DNA from: Actinomycetes bacterium | Lineage (GTDB): Bacteria; Actinomycetota; Thermoleophilia; BMS3ABIN01 | Direction of reading: 5' to 3' | Assembly: GCA_024275795.1 (NCBI GenBank) | Contig: JAJRYJ010000004.1 | Location: forward strand, 1 to 45,452 | DNA: 45,452 nucleotides | Part shown: positions 1 to 8,999 of the stretch, piece by piece | Position numbering within the stretch: the stretch's first letter is position 1 | Layout: every line of letters begins with the position of its first letter | Position numbers and translations under genes: made by a program | The notes under the pieces: generated by a model | Databases searched by the model: none | What the model was told of the DNA's origin: nothing | What the model saw: the letters and a program-made list of their open reading frames with translations, nothing else

Positions 1-642
1 CCAGATTATCAGGCAGCCGTCCGCCGGCAGGCGCGCGACGAACTTCTCGAATATCTCCACCACCTGCTCCAGGCAGGTGTAATGGGAATGGTGGTCCAGC
101 TCCACGTTGTTGATGACGGCTATCTCCGGCTTTAAATGCAGCAGGGAACCGTCGCTTTCGTCCGCCTCCGCCACCAGCCACTGGCCGGCGCCGTCGCGGG
201 CGTTGCTGCCGACGTCGTTCAGTTCGCCGCCGACTATATATGAGGGCTCGAGTCCCAGGCTCTCCATGGTGTGAGCGATCATCGATGTGGTGGTCGTCTT
301 GCCGTGGGTGCCGGCGACGGCGATACCGCGCTTCATGTCCATCAGCTCCGCCAGCATCTGCGCCCGCAGGAAGACCGGGATGCCACGCTCCATGGCAGCG
401 CTCAATTCCGGGTTGCTGGACGCTATGGCCGTCGATACCACTACCGAGTCGGGCATGTCAAGGTTCGACGGATCGTGGCCGAAGGAGACCTGGATGCCCT
501 TCTGTTCCAGCATGCGGGTGTAGCGCGACCGCTTCAGATCCGAGCCGGTGACGGTATAGCCCAGGCTGTGGAAGACCTGGGCGATGCCGCTCATGCCCGC
601 GCCCCCTATGCCGATGAAATGCAGTTTTTTCCGTTTTTCCAT
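1..642 (-). CDS. murC: UDP-N-acetylmuramate--L-alanine ligase MurC (N-terminal part, cut by window edge)
   Basis: Adds L-alanine to UDP-MurNAc, the first step of the peptidoglycan stem peptide, in the cytoplasm. The frame is open from an ATG at 642 to the window edge (214 residues; the family is about 450-480). Residues 7-17 hold the Rossmann start with GIGGAGMSG, and 111-119 hold the Mur ligase ATP loop GTHGKTTTT, whose GTHGKT form is typical of MurC. A purine-rich AGGGGA lies about nine bases before the ATG. It follows murG by 50 bases and is the last visible gene of the dcw run. The C-terminal ligase domain lies outside the window. Confidence 0.95.
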   Translation of the reverse strand, partial: MEKRKKLHFIGIGGAGMSGIAQVFHSLGYTVTGSDLKRSRYTRMLEQKGIQVSFGHDPSNLDMPDSVVVSTAIASSNPELSAAMERGIPVFLRAQMLAELMDMKRGIAVAGTHGKTTTTSMIAHTMESLGLEPSYIVGGELNDVGSNARDGAGQWLVAEADESDGSLLHLKPEIAVINNVELDHHSHYTCLEQVVEIFEKFVARLPADGCLIIW

Positions 643-692
643 GGTTGACAGTCCCCTGTCGTCCCTTCGTGCCGCCGGCCCGTCGCGCATTC

Positions 693-1805
693 TCAACGAC
701 CGGCGATTGCGTAGATCTCGCCGGCGATCCTCGCGGCGCCGTCGCGCCTGGCCAGGCCGCCGCTGGACTCGGCCATGCGCCTGAGCCTCTCGTCATCCGC
801 CAGCAGTTCGCTGACCCTGTCAGCTAGCAGGCGGGCGTCCAGCCTGGAGTCGTCGATCAGCTCCGCCGCCCCGGCAGCGGCCATCCACTCTGCGTTCTTG
901 CGTTGGTGGTCGCCGGTGGCATGGGGATATGGAACCAGTATCGACGGCTTCCCCAGCGCCGCTATCTCAAGCACCGACGCTCCGGAGCGGCTGACTACCA
1001 GGTCCGCCGCCGCCACGGCCTGGGGCAGATCATTCGTATAGTCTAGCAAATGATAGTTCCCGTGGTCGCCATCCTCCTGCTTGAGGCGGCGCCTGACCAT
1101 CTCGTAGTCGCGCCTGCCGCTCACATGCAGAACCTGGAAGGGCATACCACCCCTGCTGAACGCTTCCACGCATGCCATGTTCAGAGAACGGGCCCCGAGG
1201 CTGCCGCCGGTAACCAGCACGGTCTTCAGGTCTTCCCGCAGGCCGAACAGCTCGCGCCCGCGCTCGGCGGTCGCGCCCAGCAGCTGCTGACCCATGGGCC
1301 TTCCCGTCTGAAGATATTTATCTCCTTCCAGTCCCTCGATGGGGAAGGCCAGGGCCACCCGGTTGACCAGGGGGGTGAGGCTGCGGTTGGCCAGCCCCAT
1401 GTGGGAATCCAGTTCGACGATCAGCGTCGGCGTACGCCTGAGGGCGGCCCAGAAGAGGGGCACGGCGCTCACGTATCCGCCGCCGCCGGCGACGGCCTGC
1501 GGCCGTCGCCGGCGGAGTATGCGCAGGCAGTCGGCGCTGCCTTTGAGCAGCGACCAGAGAAACAGGAAAATCCGCGGTGAGAACCGGCGCTCGAGACCGC
1601 GCAGGTCCGCCAGGTCCAGTTCGTAGCCGGCCTCCGGCACCAGCTCGCGCTCCAGGCCGCGTCCGGTGCCGATGAAGGATACGCGTGCGCCCTGCTCCCT
1701 AAGCGCGTCCGCCAGCGCCAATGCGGGAACCAGGTGTCCGGCTGTTCCCCCCGCCGCGATTACCACCCTCAAGGGCCCTGAATTTTCTCCTGGTTTTTGC
1801 CGCAT
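693..1805 (-). CDS. murG: UDP-N-acetylglucosamine transferase MurG (lipid II synthesis)
   Basis: Transfers GlcNAc from UDP-GlcNAc to lipid I to make lipid II on the inner face of the membrane. 370 residues, normal for the family. The N-terminal glycine loop GGTAGH is at 19-24, and the C-terminal donor site contains SRSGASVLEIAALGKPS followed by the PYPHATGDHQ segment, both typical of GT28 MurG. The ATG at 1805 has GGAG seven bases upstream. A TTG at 1772 would start the protein right at the Rossmann strand and is an alternative. The gene overlaps the 3' end of ftsW by about 107 bases (74 with the TTG start), so the two are probably translationally coupled. Confidence 0.95.
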   Translation of the reverse strand: MRQKPGENSGPLRVVIAAGGTAGHLVPALALADALREQGARVSFIGTGRGLERELVPEAGYELDLADLRGLERRFSPRIFLFLWSLLKGSADCLRILRRRRPQAVAGGGGYVSAVPLFWAALRRTPTLIVELDSHMGLANRSLTPLVNRVALAFPIEGLEGDKYLQTGRPMGQQLLGATAERGRELFGLREDLKTVLVTGGSLGARSLNMACVEAFSRGGMPFQVLHVSGRRDYEMVRRRLKQEDGDHGNYHLLDYTNDLPQAVAAADLVVSRSGASVLEIAALGKPSILVPYPHATGDHQRKNAEWMAAAGAAELIDDSRLDARLLADRVSELLADDERLRRMAESSGGLARRDGAARIAGEIYAIAGR

Positions 1806-3009
1806 CCTTCCTCTCCGGGTTGACGGCTATATTGAGCAGTATCCCGATGCTCGCGAGAATCACGACCAGGCTTGTGCCGCCGTAGCTGACGATCGGCAGC
1901 GGAATCCCTGTCAGCGGCAACAGGCCCATGACGGCGCAGGCGTTGATCACCGCCTGGCTGATCAGCAGCGAGGTGATTCCAGCAGCCACGTACTTCCCGA
2001 AAAGGTTACGGCTTTTCAGGGCGATGCGAAAGCCCGCGTAAGCCAGGGCGCCGTAGAGGATGACGATTCCCATCACCCCGACCAGCCCCAGCTCCTCGCC
2101 GATGATGGACAGGATCATGTCCGTGTGAGCCTCGGGCAGATAGTTGAATTTCTGGATACTGTTGCCGACGCCGACGCCGAAGAGACCGCCGGATCCAAGC
2201 GCCACCAGCGACTGGATGACCTGGAAGCCCGATTCCCGCGCGTCCTGCCAGGGGTTGATAAAGGCAGTGATCCTTGCCAGCCGATAGGGAGTGAAGATAA
2301 TGAAGGGCAGCGCCACGGCCGCCACGGCGCCTCCCATGATCGCCAGATCCCGCATGCGGATGCCGCCGACAAACAGCATCGCCGCCACCGCCATCATGAT
2401 CGTCACCGCCGTTCCCATGTCGGGCTCCAGCAGCACCATGACGCTGGCGATGGCCGGCAGCAGCAGCACCGGCACCAGCAGCTCCCTGATGTTCAGCAGC
2501 AGCCGCGGCTTCGCATAGAGCACGGCGGCCACGAACAGCACCACCGCCAGCTTCGCCAGCTCTGACGGCTGGAAGGTGGCGACGCCCAGGTCTACCCAGC
2601 GGCAGGCCCCCTTGGCGCAGGAACCGACACCGGGGATGAAAACCAGTACCAGCAACCCGAAGGAGCCCAGCAGCAGCGGCAGCGAGTAACTTCTCAGGCG
2701 CATGTAATCGAACCGTGCCAGGCCGAACATGAAGGCCAGCCCGATGGCCGCGTAGATGACCTCGCGCACCAGGTAATAATAGCTGCCCTTGTCCGGCTCG
2801 AAATATGCCCGGGCCCAGCTGGCGCTGAAGACCATCACCACGCCCACCGCCAGCAGCACCAGCGTCACCGTCACCAGGAAAGTGTACTCGAAGGAGCCGG
2901 CGTCACTGTGCGCCTCGTCGCGCGCACCGCCCTGTCCTCCAGGGGCGGCGGCGCCACGGCCGGCGGCGGCCCGCTGCTTTCCCTTTTTCTTCCTTCCCAG
3001 GCTGATCAC
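1699..3009 (-). CDS. ftsW: Peptidoglycan glycosyltransferase / division protein FtsW (SEDS family)
   Basis: Multi-pass SEDS polymerase that joins lipid II into glycan strands at the septum together with a class B PBP. 436 residues with about ten hydrophobic segments, after a basic, Gly/Ala-rich cytoplasmic N-terminus of about 40 residues. Family marks include FQPSELAKL, the extracellular GACRWVDLG segment and the C-terminal PIVSYGGTS motif. The start is GTG, overlapping the murD stop as GTGA. The last 35 or so residues (Arg/Gly-rich) overlap the murG start region. Position between murD and murG favours FtsW over RodA or SpoVE. Confidence 0.93.
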   Translation of the reverse strand: MISLGRKKKGKQRAAAGRGAAAPGGQGGARDEAHSDAGSFEYTFLVTVTLVLLAVGVVMVFSASWARAYFEPDKGSYYYLVREVIYAAIGLAFMFGLARFDYMRLRSYSLPLLLGSFGLLVLVFIPGVGSCAKGACRWVDLGVATFQPSELAKLAVVLFVAAVLYAKPRLLLNIRELLVPVLLLPAIASVMVLLEPDMGTAVTIMMAVAAMLFVGGIRMRDLAIMGGAVAAVALPFIIFTPYRLARITAFINPWQDARESGFQVIQSLVALGSGGLFGVGVGNSIQKFNYLPEAHTDMILSIIGEELGLVGVMGIVILYGALAYAGFRIALKSRNLFGKYVAAGITSLLISQAVINACAVMGLLPLTGIPLPIVSYGGTSLVVILASIGILLNIAVNPERKDAAKTRRKFRALEGGNRGGGNSRTPGSRIGAGGRA

Positions 3010-4502
3010 TTGTTGACACCTTTCACAAGGGAGGTAAAATGCTCCCCCCGCTCGATGTAATCCCTGTACTGGTCGAAACTGGCGCAGGCGGGCGCCAGCA
3101 GCACAACGTCGCCGGGCGCGGCGGCCTCGGAGGCGATGCGCACCGCCTCCTCCATGCCGCCGGCCAACACCGTCCGCCGGCCGGCGCGGCTGAAACTGGC
3201 CTCGATCTCGCCGGCGGCCTCACCGATGAGGATCGTCTGCCTGACCCCGCTCCCCGCCGCCTCGGCAAGCCGCTCGAAAGAGCAGCCCTTGAGGCTGCCC
3301 CCCAGAATAAGGTGGACGCCCCGCTCATAGGCTGTAAGCGCCTTGATGGCGGCATCCACGTTGGTGGCCTTGGAATCATTGACATAGGTGACGCCGTCCA
3401 CCACCGCCACCTGCTCGAGCCGGTGGGGCACCCCCGGGAAACTCGCCAGCCCCGCCGCCACGTCGCGCGGAGCCACGCCCAGTCCCAGGCAGACGGCCGC
3501 CGCCGCCAGGGCGTTCTCCATATTGTGCTCTCCCCTGAGGCCGATGTCGGACCAGGCGGCCACTTTCCCGGAATCTTCGGCGCCGCCCCGGTCTTTCCTG
3601 CCTGCAGCGGGCGGGGCGGCTGCATCCCTCCCCATGCAGGGCCCTATCTTGCAGCGCACGCCCGCGGCTGCCGTGATCAGCCTCTGCGGGTCGTAACAGA
3701 TATGGCCGGAGCGCATGAAAACCATGGGCTGCCTGCCTTCATCGCCGGCGCCCTCTTCGGCGCGGCTGAACCAGAGGCGGCCGGCTGCTCCCGGCACGGC
3801 CATGCCACGCACGCCCCTGTCATCAAGATTGAGTATGGCCAGGTCGTCCGGCTGCTGGTTGAGGAAGATCAGCGCTTTGGCGGCGTAGTAGGCGTCGGCG
3901 CTGCCGTGCCTGTCCAGGTGGTCCTCGGCCAGATTGAGCAGCACGGCGACATCAGGTCTCAGCTCGATGCTGTCCTCCAGCTGGAAGCTGGAGAGCTCCA
4001 CCACCAGGATCTCGTCATCGCCCGTGACGCCCACCAGGGAAGAGAGGGGCGTCCCCACGTTGCCGGCGACACAGCAGGGGCAGCCCGCCCGCCGCAATAC
4101 GTGGCCGATGAGTTCGGTGGTCGTGGTCTTGCCGTTGGTTCCCGTGACACCCACGAAGGGGTTCTCAAGGAAGCGCCAGGCGAACTCCACTTCGCCCCAG
4201 ACGGGGATGCCGCGCTGGTGGGCCTCCTGGATGAGCGAGTTGTCCCCCGGGACCCCCGGGCTCTTGACCAGCAAGCCGCAACCGTCCAGCAGCGTATGAT
4301 CCTCGTCGCCCAGCCTGACGCCGATACCCGCCGCTTCCAGCGGCTCCCGTTCCGCCGCCGCCTCCGGCTCGGCGTCCCGGTCGCAGACGATCACCTCCAA
4401 CTCCGGAGAGACGCGCCTGGCCGCCAGCGCCGCCGCGTTTCCAGAGCGGGCCATTCCCACTATCAGCAGACGTTCTATTCCTGCCAGCACGGACGCGGTC
4501 AC
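3006..4502 (-). CDS. murD: UDP-N-acetylmuramoylalanine--D-glutamate ligase MurD
   Basis: Adds D-glutamate to UDP-MurNAc-L-Ala. 498 residues, slightly longer than the usual 440-460. The ATP loop GTNGKTTTTE is at 121-130, AGNVGTPL follows about 20 residues later, and the C-terminal domain has TYVNDSKATNVDA and HLILGGSLKG, typical of MurD. The extra length is a polar, Gly/Ala-rich insertion in the central domain before GEHNMENALAA, with a string of charged residues and no recognisable motif. GTG start. It follows mraY by 53 bases and overlaps ftsW by four. Confidence 0.95.
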   Translation of the reverse strand: MTASVLAGIERLLIVGMARSGNAAALAARRVSPELEVIVCDRDAEPEAAAEREPLEAAGIGVRLGDEDHTLLDGCGLLVKSPGVPGDNSLIQEAHQRGIPVWGEVEFAWRFLENPFVGVTGTNGKTTTTELIGHVLRRAGCPCCVAGNVGTPLSSLVGVTGDDEILVVELSSFQLEDSIELRPDVAVLLNLAEDHLDRHGSADAYYAAKALIFLNQQPDDLAILNLDDRGVRGMAVPGAAGRLWFSRAEEGAGDEGRQPMVFMRSGHICYDPQRLITAAAGVRCKIGPCMGRDAAAPPAAGRKDRGGAEDSGKVAAWSDIGLRGEHNMENALAAAAVCLGLGVAPRDVAAGLASFPGVPHRLEQVAVVDGVTYVNDSKATNVDAAIKALTAYERGVHLILGGSLKGCSFERLAEAAGSGVRQTILIGEAAGEIEASFSRAGRRTVLAGGMEEAVRIASEAAAPGDVVLLAPACASFDQYRDYIERGEHFTSLVKGVNK

Positions 4503-4555
4503 TGGTCTTCCCTCCCCTCGGGCGGTAAGCGTCGCTCAGTCAATCCCGTTGCCGA

Positions 4556-5527
4556 TCATCTCCCCATCGACAGGTAGAAGATGGTGAAACCGGTGGCGGC
4601 AAAGATGCCGCCGACTATCCAGAAGCGCATGATTATCTTGGTCTCGGACCATTCCATCAGTTCGAAGTGGTGATGGATGGGCGTCATCAGGAAGACACGT
4701 TTACCGAAGGAACGGTAGCTCAGCACCTGGATGATCACGGAGACGGTCTCGGCGACGAAGATGGCGCCGATGACCAGCAGCAGTATCTCTGTCTTGGTGA
4801 CCACCGCCATGGCGGCGATGGCGCCGCCGAGCCCCAGGGATCCCGTATCTCCCATGAACACCTCCGCCGGGAAGGAATTGAACCAGAGAAAGCCGACGCA
4901 GGCGCCGACGATGCCGGCGGCGATGATGCCCAGGTCCGCCTGGTTGGTGATGAAGGCGATGCCCGTATAGGTGAGCATGGTGATGGCGACCGCCCCCGCC
5001 GCCAGCCCGTCCAGACCGTCGGTGAAGTTGACCGCGTTGGAGGTGCCGGCCACCACCAGGAAGATGATGAAATAGTAGGCGATGCCCACGTCGATGGCGT
5101 AGCCGCTCATGGGCAGGCGGATGGTCTCGTCGATGCCGCCGTAGCGCACGGCTATCAGCCCCACGACCACGGACAGCCCCAGCTGCAGCCCCAGCTTACC
5201 CCTGGCCCTGAGTCCCAGCGAACGCTTCATGCGGATCTTAGCCAGGTCATCCGCGAAGCCGATGGCGGCCATGCCCAGCGCAGTCGCCATCACCACCAGC
5301 CCGGCCACGGAGCGCTCACTGAGAATCAGGAAGGGCACGAGCATCCCCGTGAGAATCAACAGGCCTCCCAGGGTGGGGATGCCCTTCTTGGTCTCGATAT
5401 GCTGCTGCGGCCCCTCCTCGCGGATCTCCTGCCCGAACTCGTTCTTCTTGAGAAAGCCGATGAACTTCGGTCCCAGGAAGAGGGTGATCAGCATCGCCGC
5501 CAGGCCGGCTGCCAGCAGTCGGAACAT
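4556..5527 (-). CDS. mraY: Phospho-N-acetylmuramoyl-pentapeptide transferase MraY
   Basis: Moves phospho-MurNAc-pentapeptide from UDP to undecaprenyl phosphate, forming lipid I in the inner membrane. 323 residues and about ten hydrophobic helices, the normal size. Diagnostic motifs are KKGIPTLGG near residue 47, FADDLAK, NFTDGLDGLAAG, FMGDTGSLGLGG and PIHHHFE near the C-terminus; the Asp residues of the FADD and DGLDG motifs form the Mg-binding active site in the family. The ATG comes two bases after the TAG of murF, so it is co-transcribed. Confidence 0.97.
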   Translation of the reverse strand: MFRLLAAGLAAMLITLFLGPKFIGFLKKNEFGQEIREEGPQQHIETKKGIPTLGGLLILTGMLVPFLILSERSVAGLVVMATALGMAAIGFADDLAKIRMKRSLGLRARGKLGLQLGLSVVVGLIAVRYGGIDETIRLPMSGYAIDVGIAYYFIIFLVVAGTSNAVNFTDGLDGLAAGAVAITMLTYTGIAFITNQADLGIIAAGIVGACVGFLWFNSFPAEVFMGDTGSLGLGGAIAAMAVVTKTEILLLVIGAIFVAETVSVIIQVLSYRSFGKRVFLMTPIHHHFELMEWSETKIIMRFWIVGGIFAATGFTIFYLSMGR

Positions 5528-5529
5528 GC

Positions 5530-6993
5530 CTAGCCGCCCTTCCCTGTTCCACCGCCTGCGCCGGCGTCTTCCCCGGCCTCAGCGGTCAGCGCCTCGACGA
5601 TGCGCTCCAGTCCCATAAAGCGGGATGCCTTCACCAGCACCACGTCCCCCGGACGCAGGCTGCCCGCCGCCGCGGCGATGGCCGCTTCACAGTCGCCGCT
5701 GTGCAGGTCCCGCCTGGCGGAGTCAACGGATGCGGCGCCCGCCAGGTATTCCGTGGAGAGCTCGCCGACGGCGATAATCAGGTCGGTGCCCATGTCCGCC
5801 GCGGCGCGGCCGACGCGATAATGGTAGCTGCGGGCGTCTTCGCCCAGCTCCCCCATGTCGCCGATGATGGCCACCGTGCGCCTGCCCGCAGCCAGCTCGT
5901 GCAGGTAGCGCAGGGACGATTCCATGGAGAGGGGATTGGCGTTATAGCAGTCGTTGATGATGACGGTGTCGTCCCTGAGCCTGACGGGCTCGCCGCGCAT
6001 GTCCGAGAGGACGATGCCGGCGGCGGCCTCCACCAGCCCGCCCAGGGGGATGCCCATCAGCATGCAGGCCCCGATGGCGGCCATGGCGTTCAGCAGATGG
6101 TGCCGGGCCCGGAAGTTGAAACTGACCTCCAGCTCGCTGCCGCGGCAGTCGATCACCGCGTGCATGCTGTCGCTGGTGAAACTCTCGCTCACCGGATGGA
6201 TATCCGCCGCAGCGTCGAAGCCGAAACTCACCATCTCCAGGTCAAGACCCGCCAGGTGCGGCTCCAGCAGCCGCTCCCCGTAGGGATAGACAAGCCCGCC
6301 GTCCGGGGGCAGACAGGCGGCCAGTTCCGCCTTGCCGGCGGCGATATTCTCGATGCTTCCCGAATATTCCAGATGGGCGGGGCCGATGTTGGTGATGATG
6401 CCGATCCCGGGGCCGGCGATGCGGCAGAGGCCGCCGATCTCGCCCGGCGCCTGCATGCCCATCTCGACAATGATGGCTTCCGTGCCGGCCTCCGCCGAAA
6501 GCAGCGTCAGCGGCACCCCCACTTCGTTGTTGAAGCTGGACCTGCTGGCTACGACCTTCAGCCGCGGCTCCAGCAGTCCGCAAAGGATGTCCTTGGTGGA
6601 GGTCTTGCCGCTGCTGCCGGTGATGGCCACAACCCGGGCCCCTGTCCTGCGTGCCACCAGCGCCGCCAGCCTGCCCAGGGCGTCGCCCGTATCGTCCACG
6701 GCGATGACCACGGCGGCGCCTGTTTCCGCCGCGCGGCGGGCGTCGCCCACCTGCGCCATCACCCCCGCGGCCCCCTTTGACAACGCCTCTTCCAGATAGT
6801 CGCCGCCGTTGAAATTCTCTCCCCTGAGGGCGATGAAAAGCGCCCCCTCCAGTTCCCGCCGCGTATCGGTGGAGACGGCGCTGATGGCAGCGCCGGGCTC
6901 ACCGGCAAGCAGCTCGCCGGAACAGGCCTGGCAGACCTCTTGTGCCGTCAGGGTTATCAATGCTTCAGCTTTTTTCAGGGATGTTCCTTGCAT
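5530..6993 (-). CDS. murF: UDP-N-acetylmuramoyl-tripeptide--D-alanyl-D-alanine ligase MurF
   Basis: Adds D-Ala-D-Ala to the UDP-MurNAc tripeptide. About 487 residues from the ATG at 6993. The open frame extends another 59 codons upstream, but that stretch is Arg/Gly-rich and unlike MurF, whereas the protein from 6993 begins near the normal N-terminal domain (STDTRRELEGALFIALRGENFNG region). The ATP loop is ITGSSGKTSTKD (about 125-136), with the later NDCYNANP motif typical of MurF. The C-terminal 15 residues are Gly/Ala-rich. The upstream neighbour should be murE but is not; see the 342-base gap that follows. Confidence 0.94.
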   Translation of the reverse strand: MQGTSLKKAEALITLTAQEVCQACSGELLAGEPGAAISAVSTDTRRELEGALFIALRGENFNGGDYLEEALSKGAAGVMAQVGDARRAAETGAAVVIAVDDTGDALGRLAALVARRTGARVVAITGSSGKTSTKDILCGLLEPRLKVVASRSSFNNEVGVPLTLLSAEAGTEAIIVEMGMQAPGEIGGLCRIAGPGIGIITNIGPAHLEYSGSIENIAAGKAELAACLPPDGGLVYPYGERLLEPHLAGLDLEMVSFGFDAAADIHPVSESFTSDSMHAVIDCRGSELEVSFNFRARHHLLNAMAAIGACMLMGIPLGGLVEAAAGIVLSDMRGEPVRLRDDTVIINDCYNANPLSMESSLRYLHELAAGRRTVAIIGDMGELGEDARSYHYRVGRAAADMGTDLIIAVGELSTEYLAGAASVDSARRDLHSGDCEAAIAAAAGSLRPGDVVLVKASRFMGLERIVEALTAEAGEDAGAGGGTGKGG

Positions 6994-7335
6994 CCGTTCC
7001 GTTAACCGTGCAGGGACAGCCGGATTCCGCAGACCGGCGTTGCCGAGGAGCTCATGCCCACCGCCGGCTCCGCCGCGGTGCGGCCGGCCGTCCCGGGGAG
7101 CCTGGTGACGCTGCAACCGGACCTCCAGGTCGCGGCGCCGCCCACCTCGCCCACGGGCACTGTCCAGCATCCGGGCATCCCTGGACCCGTATCTGGTTTT
7201 CGGGGATGATAGACCGCGGTGGCCAGCAGGCCGTCGAGAAAGGTGAGGTAGGACTCAGCCCTCATCGGCTTGTCATTCTACACGATTGGACACCGCTAAT
7301 CACCCTGGCTGCCTCCTCTCCCGGGCCGAGGCGCC
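6994..7335. other. 342-base gap between ftsI and murF where murE would be expected
   Basis: No recognisable gene. On the minus strand there is an 87-codon ORF (7002-7265, ATG start, TAA stop) whose product is Pro/Gly/Thr-rich and matches no family I know; I see no good ribosome binding site before it. A TAGAAT hexamer (plus strand 7275-7280), preceded by TG, could be the -10 of an internal promoter for murF, but no convincing -35 accompanies it. I see neither the MurE ATP loop nor its DNPR motif in any frame, so this is not an obvious murE remnant. Confidence 0.4.
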
Positions 7336-8994
7336 CTAGGGCGCGATACTCAGCTTTTGCAGGGAAAATTGCATTATCTTCTGGAAGGCCGGAGCTGCCA
7401 CGCTGGGGCCGCCGCCGCCGCCTGCAGGCTCGTCCACCGTCACCAGCACCAGCACCTGCGGGTCGGCCGCGGGCGCGAAGCCGACAAAGGAGCCGATATA
7501 GAGGCCTTTCCAGTAGCCGTTGCCGTCCGGGCGCGGCTTCTCGGCCGTGCCGGTCTTGCCGGCGACACTGTAGCCTTCGACGCGCGCCAGCGGCGCTCCG
7601 GCGCCATCCACGACCGTCGTCAGGTATTTCCTCAGCAGGCTGGTTGTGCGCTCGCTGATGATGCGTTCGCCCGGCTCCTGCGTCACCTCTTCGCCGCCCA
7701 CCCGTTTTACCAGGTGCGGCTGGATGGTGATGCCGCCGTTGGCGATTACGGAGTATGCCGTCGCCATCTGCACCGCCGTTACCGACACCCCCTGGCCCAT
7801 GGGCACGTTGCCGATGGTGGAGCCGGTCCAGAGCTCAGGAGGCACCACGATGCCCTCGCCCTCTCCGGGGAAGTCGATGCCCGTAGCCTGCCCGAAACCG
7901 AGGCGCCTGATCCACTTGTCCAGCTTCTCGGCGCCGACGCGCATGCCCACGGTGACGGCGCCGATGTTGCTGGAGTTCTCGAGGATTGTCTCCAGGTCCC
8001 AGCTTACCGGCCCCCGCGAGTAGGCGTCCTCGATGGTGTAGCCGCCCAGGGTCAGTGATACGGGCAGGTACAGTTTCTGCCCCGGCGCAACCGCGTCCTC
8101 TTCCAGCGCCGCCGTGGCGGTGACCGCCTTGAAGATGGAGCCCGGCTCGTAGATATCCGTGACGGCGCGGTTGCGCCGCTCCTCCTCAGAAAGCTGGTCG
8201 AATTCGTTGGCGTTGACGGTGGGCACATTGACCATGGCGTAGATCTCGCCGTTGTTCGGGTTCATGACGATGGCCGAGGCGCCCTTGGCGTGCCATTCCT
8301 CCACCGTGGCGTTGAGGATCTTCTCCGTCTCGAACTGCACCGCCTGGTCGATGGTGAGGTTGATGTCGGTGCCGCGGGTCCCCTCGTCGAGGCTCAGCAT
8401 CTCGATGTGCTGGCCGCCGGCGTCGGTAATCACGCGCTTGCGCCCGTCAGTGCCGGTGAGCACATCGTCCATCTGGAGCTCGATGCCCGCAAGGCCCCGG
8501 TTGTCGGTTCCGGCGAAGCCGATCACCTGAGCCGCCACCTGGTCCTGGGGGTAGACGCGCTTCTCTTCGGTCATCATCCCCAGGCCGTCGATGCCCAGTT
8601 CTTCCACCTGCCGGGCCACCTCCGGATCCACCTTGCGTGCGATATAGACGAAGCCCGAGTCCTGATCCGACAGCAGGGCGAGGATGTCTTTGGCTTCCAT
8701 TCCGAGGACGGGCGCCAGCTTGTCGGCGGCGTCAAGGGGATCCTCGACCACGTAAGGGGTGGCGTAGATGGTCTTGGTCTCCTCGCCCACGGCCAGCTCG
8801 TAGCCGTTACGATCGTAGATGGTGCCGCGATGAGCCGGCAGCTCTATCTGCTGCACGTGCTGCTCGTCGGCGAGGGCCGACAACTCATCGGCGTTGACCG
8901 CCTGCAACAGCACCGCTCTTCCGGTTATCACGCAGAAAAAGACTATGAAACTTAGAAGAATCCAGCGAATCCGAGTGTCTGGATTACCCAGCAA
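7336..8994 (-). CDS. ftsI: Class B penicillin-binding protein (FtsI/PBP3-type transpeptidase)
   Basis: Cross-links septal peptidoglycan outside the membrane. 552 residues: a short cytoplasmic start, one membrane segment (about 11-31), the PBP dimerisation region (HRGTIYDRNG near 55-64), then the transpeptidase domain. Active-site motifs are visible: SxxK at 286-289 (SIFK), SSN at 341-343 and KTGT at 480-483. The C-terminus ends soon after the catalytic domain, so there are no PASTA repeats. The start is TTG at 8994, five bases after the ftsL stop. Its place between ftsL and murF supports FtsI rather than an elongation PBP. Confidence 0.93.
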   Translation of the reverse strand: MLGNPDTRIRWILLSFIVFFCVITGRAVLLQAVNADELSALADEQHVQQIELPAHRGTIYDRNGYELAVGEETKTIYATPYVVEDPLDAADKLAPVLGMEAKDILALLSDQDSGFVYIARKVDPEVARQVEELGIDGLGMMTEEKRVYPQDQVAAQVIGFAGTDNRGLAGIELQMDDVLTGTDGRKRVITDAGGQHIEMLSLDEGTRGTDINLTIDQAVQFETEKILNATVEEWHAKGASAIVMNPNNGEIYAMVNVPTVNANEFDQLSEEERRNRAVTDIYEPGSIFKAVTATAALEEDAVAPGQKLYLPVSLTLGGYTIEDAYSRGPVSWDLETILENSSNIGAVTVGMRVGAEKLDKWIRRLGFGQATGIDFPGEGEGIVVPPELWTGSTIGNVPMGQGVSVTAVQMATAYSVIANGGITIQPHLVKRVGGEEVTQEPGERIISERTTSLLRKYLTTVVDGAGAPLARVEGYSVAGKTGTAEKPRPDGNGYWKGLYIGSFVGFAPAADPQVLVLVTVDEPAGGGGGPSVAAPAFQKIMQFSLQKLSIAP

Positions 8995-8999
8995 ATCGC

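Noticed and set aside
240..5540. Long open frames on the plus strand opposite the mur genes (for example 3039-4577 and 4667-5533).
   Set aside because: They are mirror frames of high-GC coding sequence, rich in His/Gln/Arg/Gly, with no family motifs; the opposite strand encodes clear Mur proteins.
7002..7265. 87-codon ORF as a murE remnant.
   Set aside because: No Mur ligase motif in any frame and no ribosome binding site; I describe it as part of the gap rather than as a gene.
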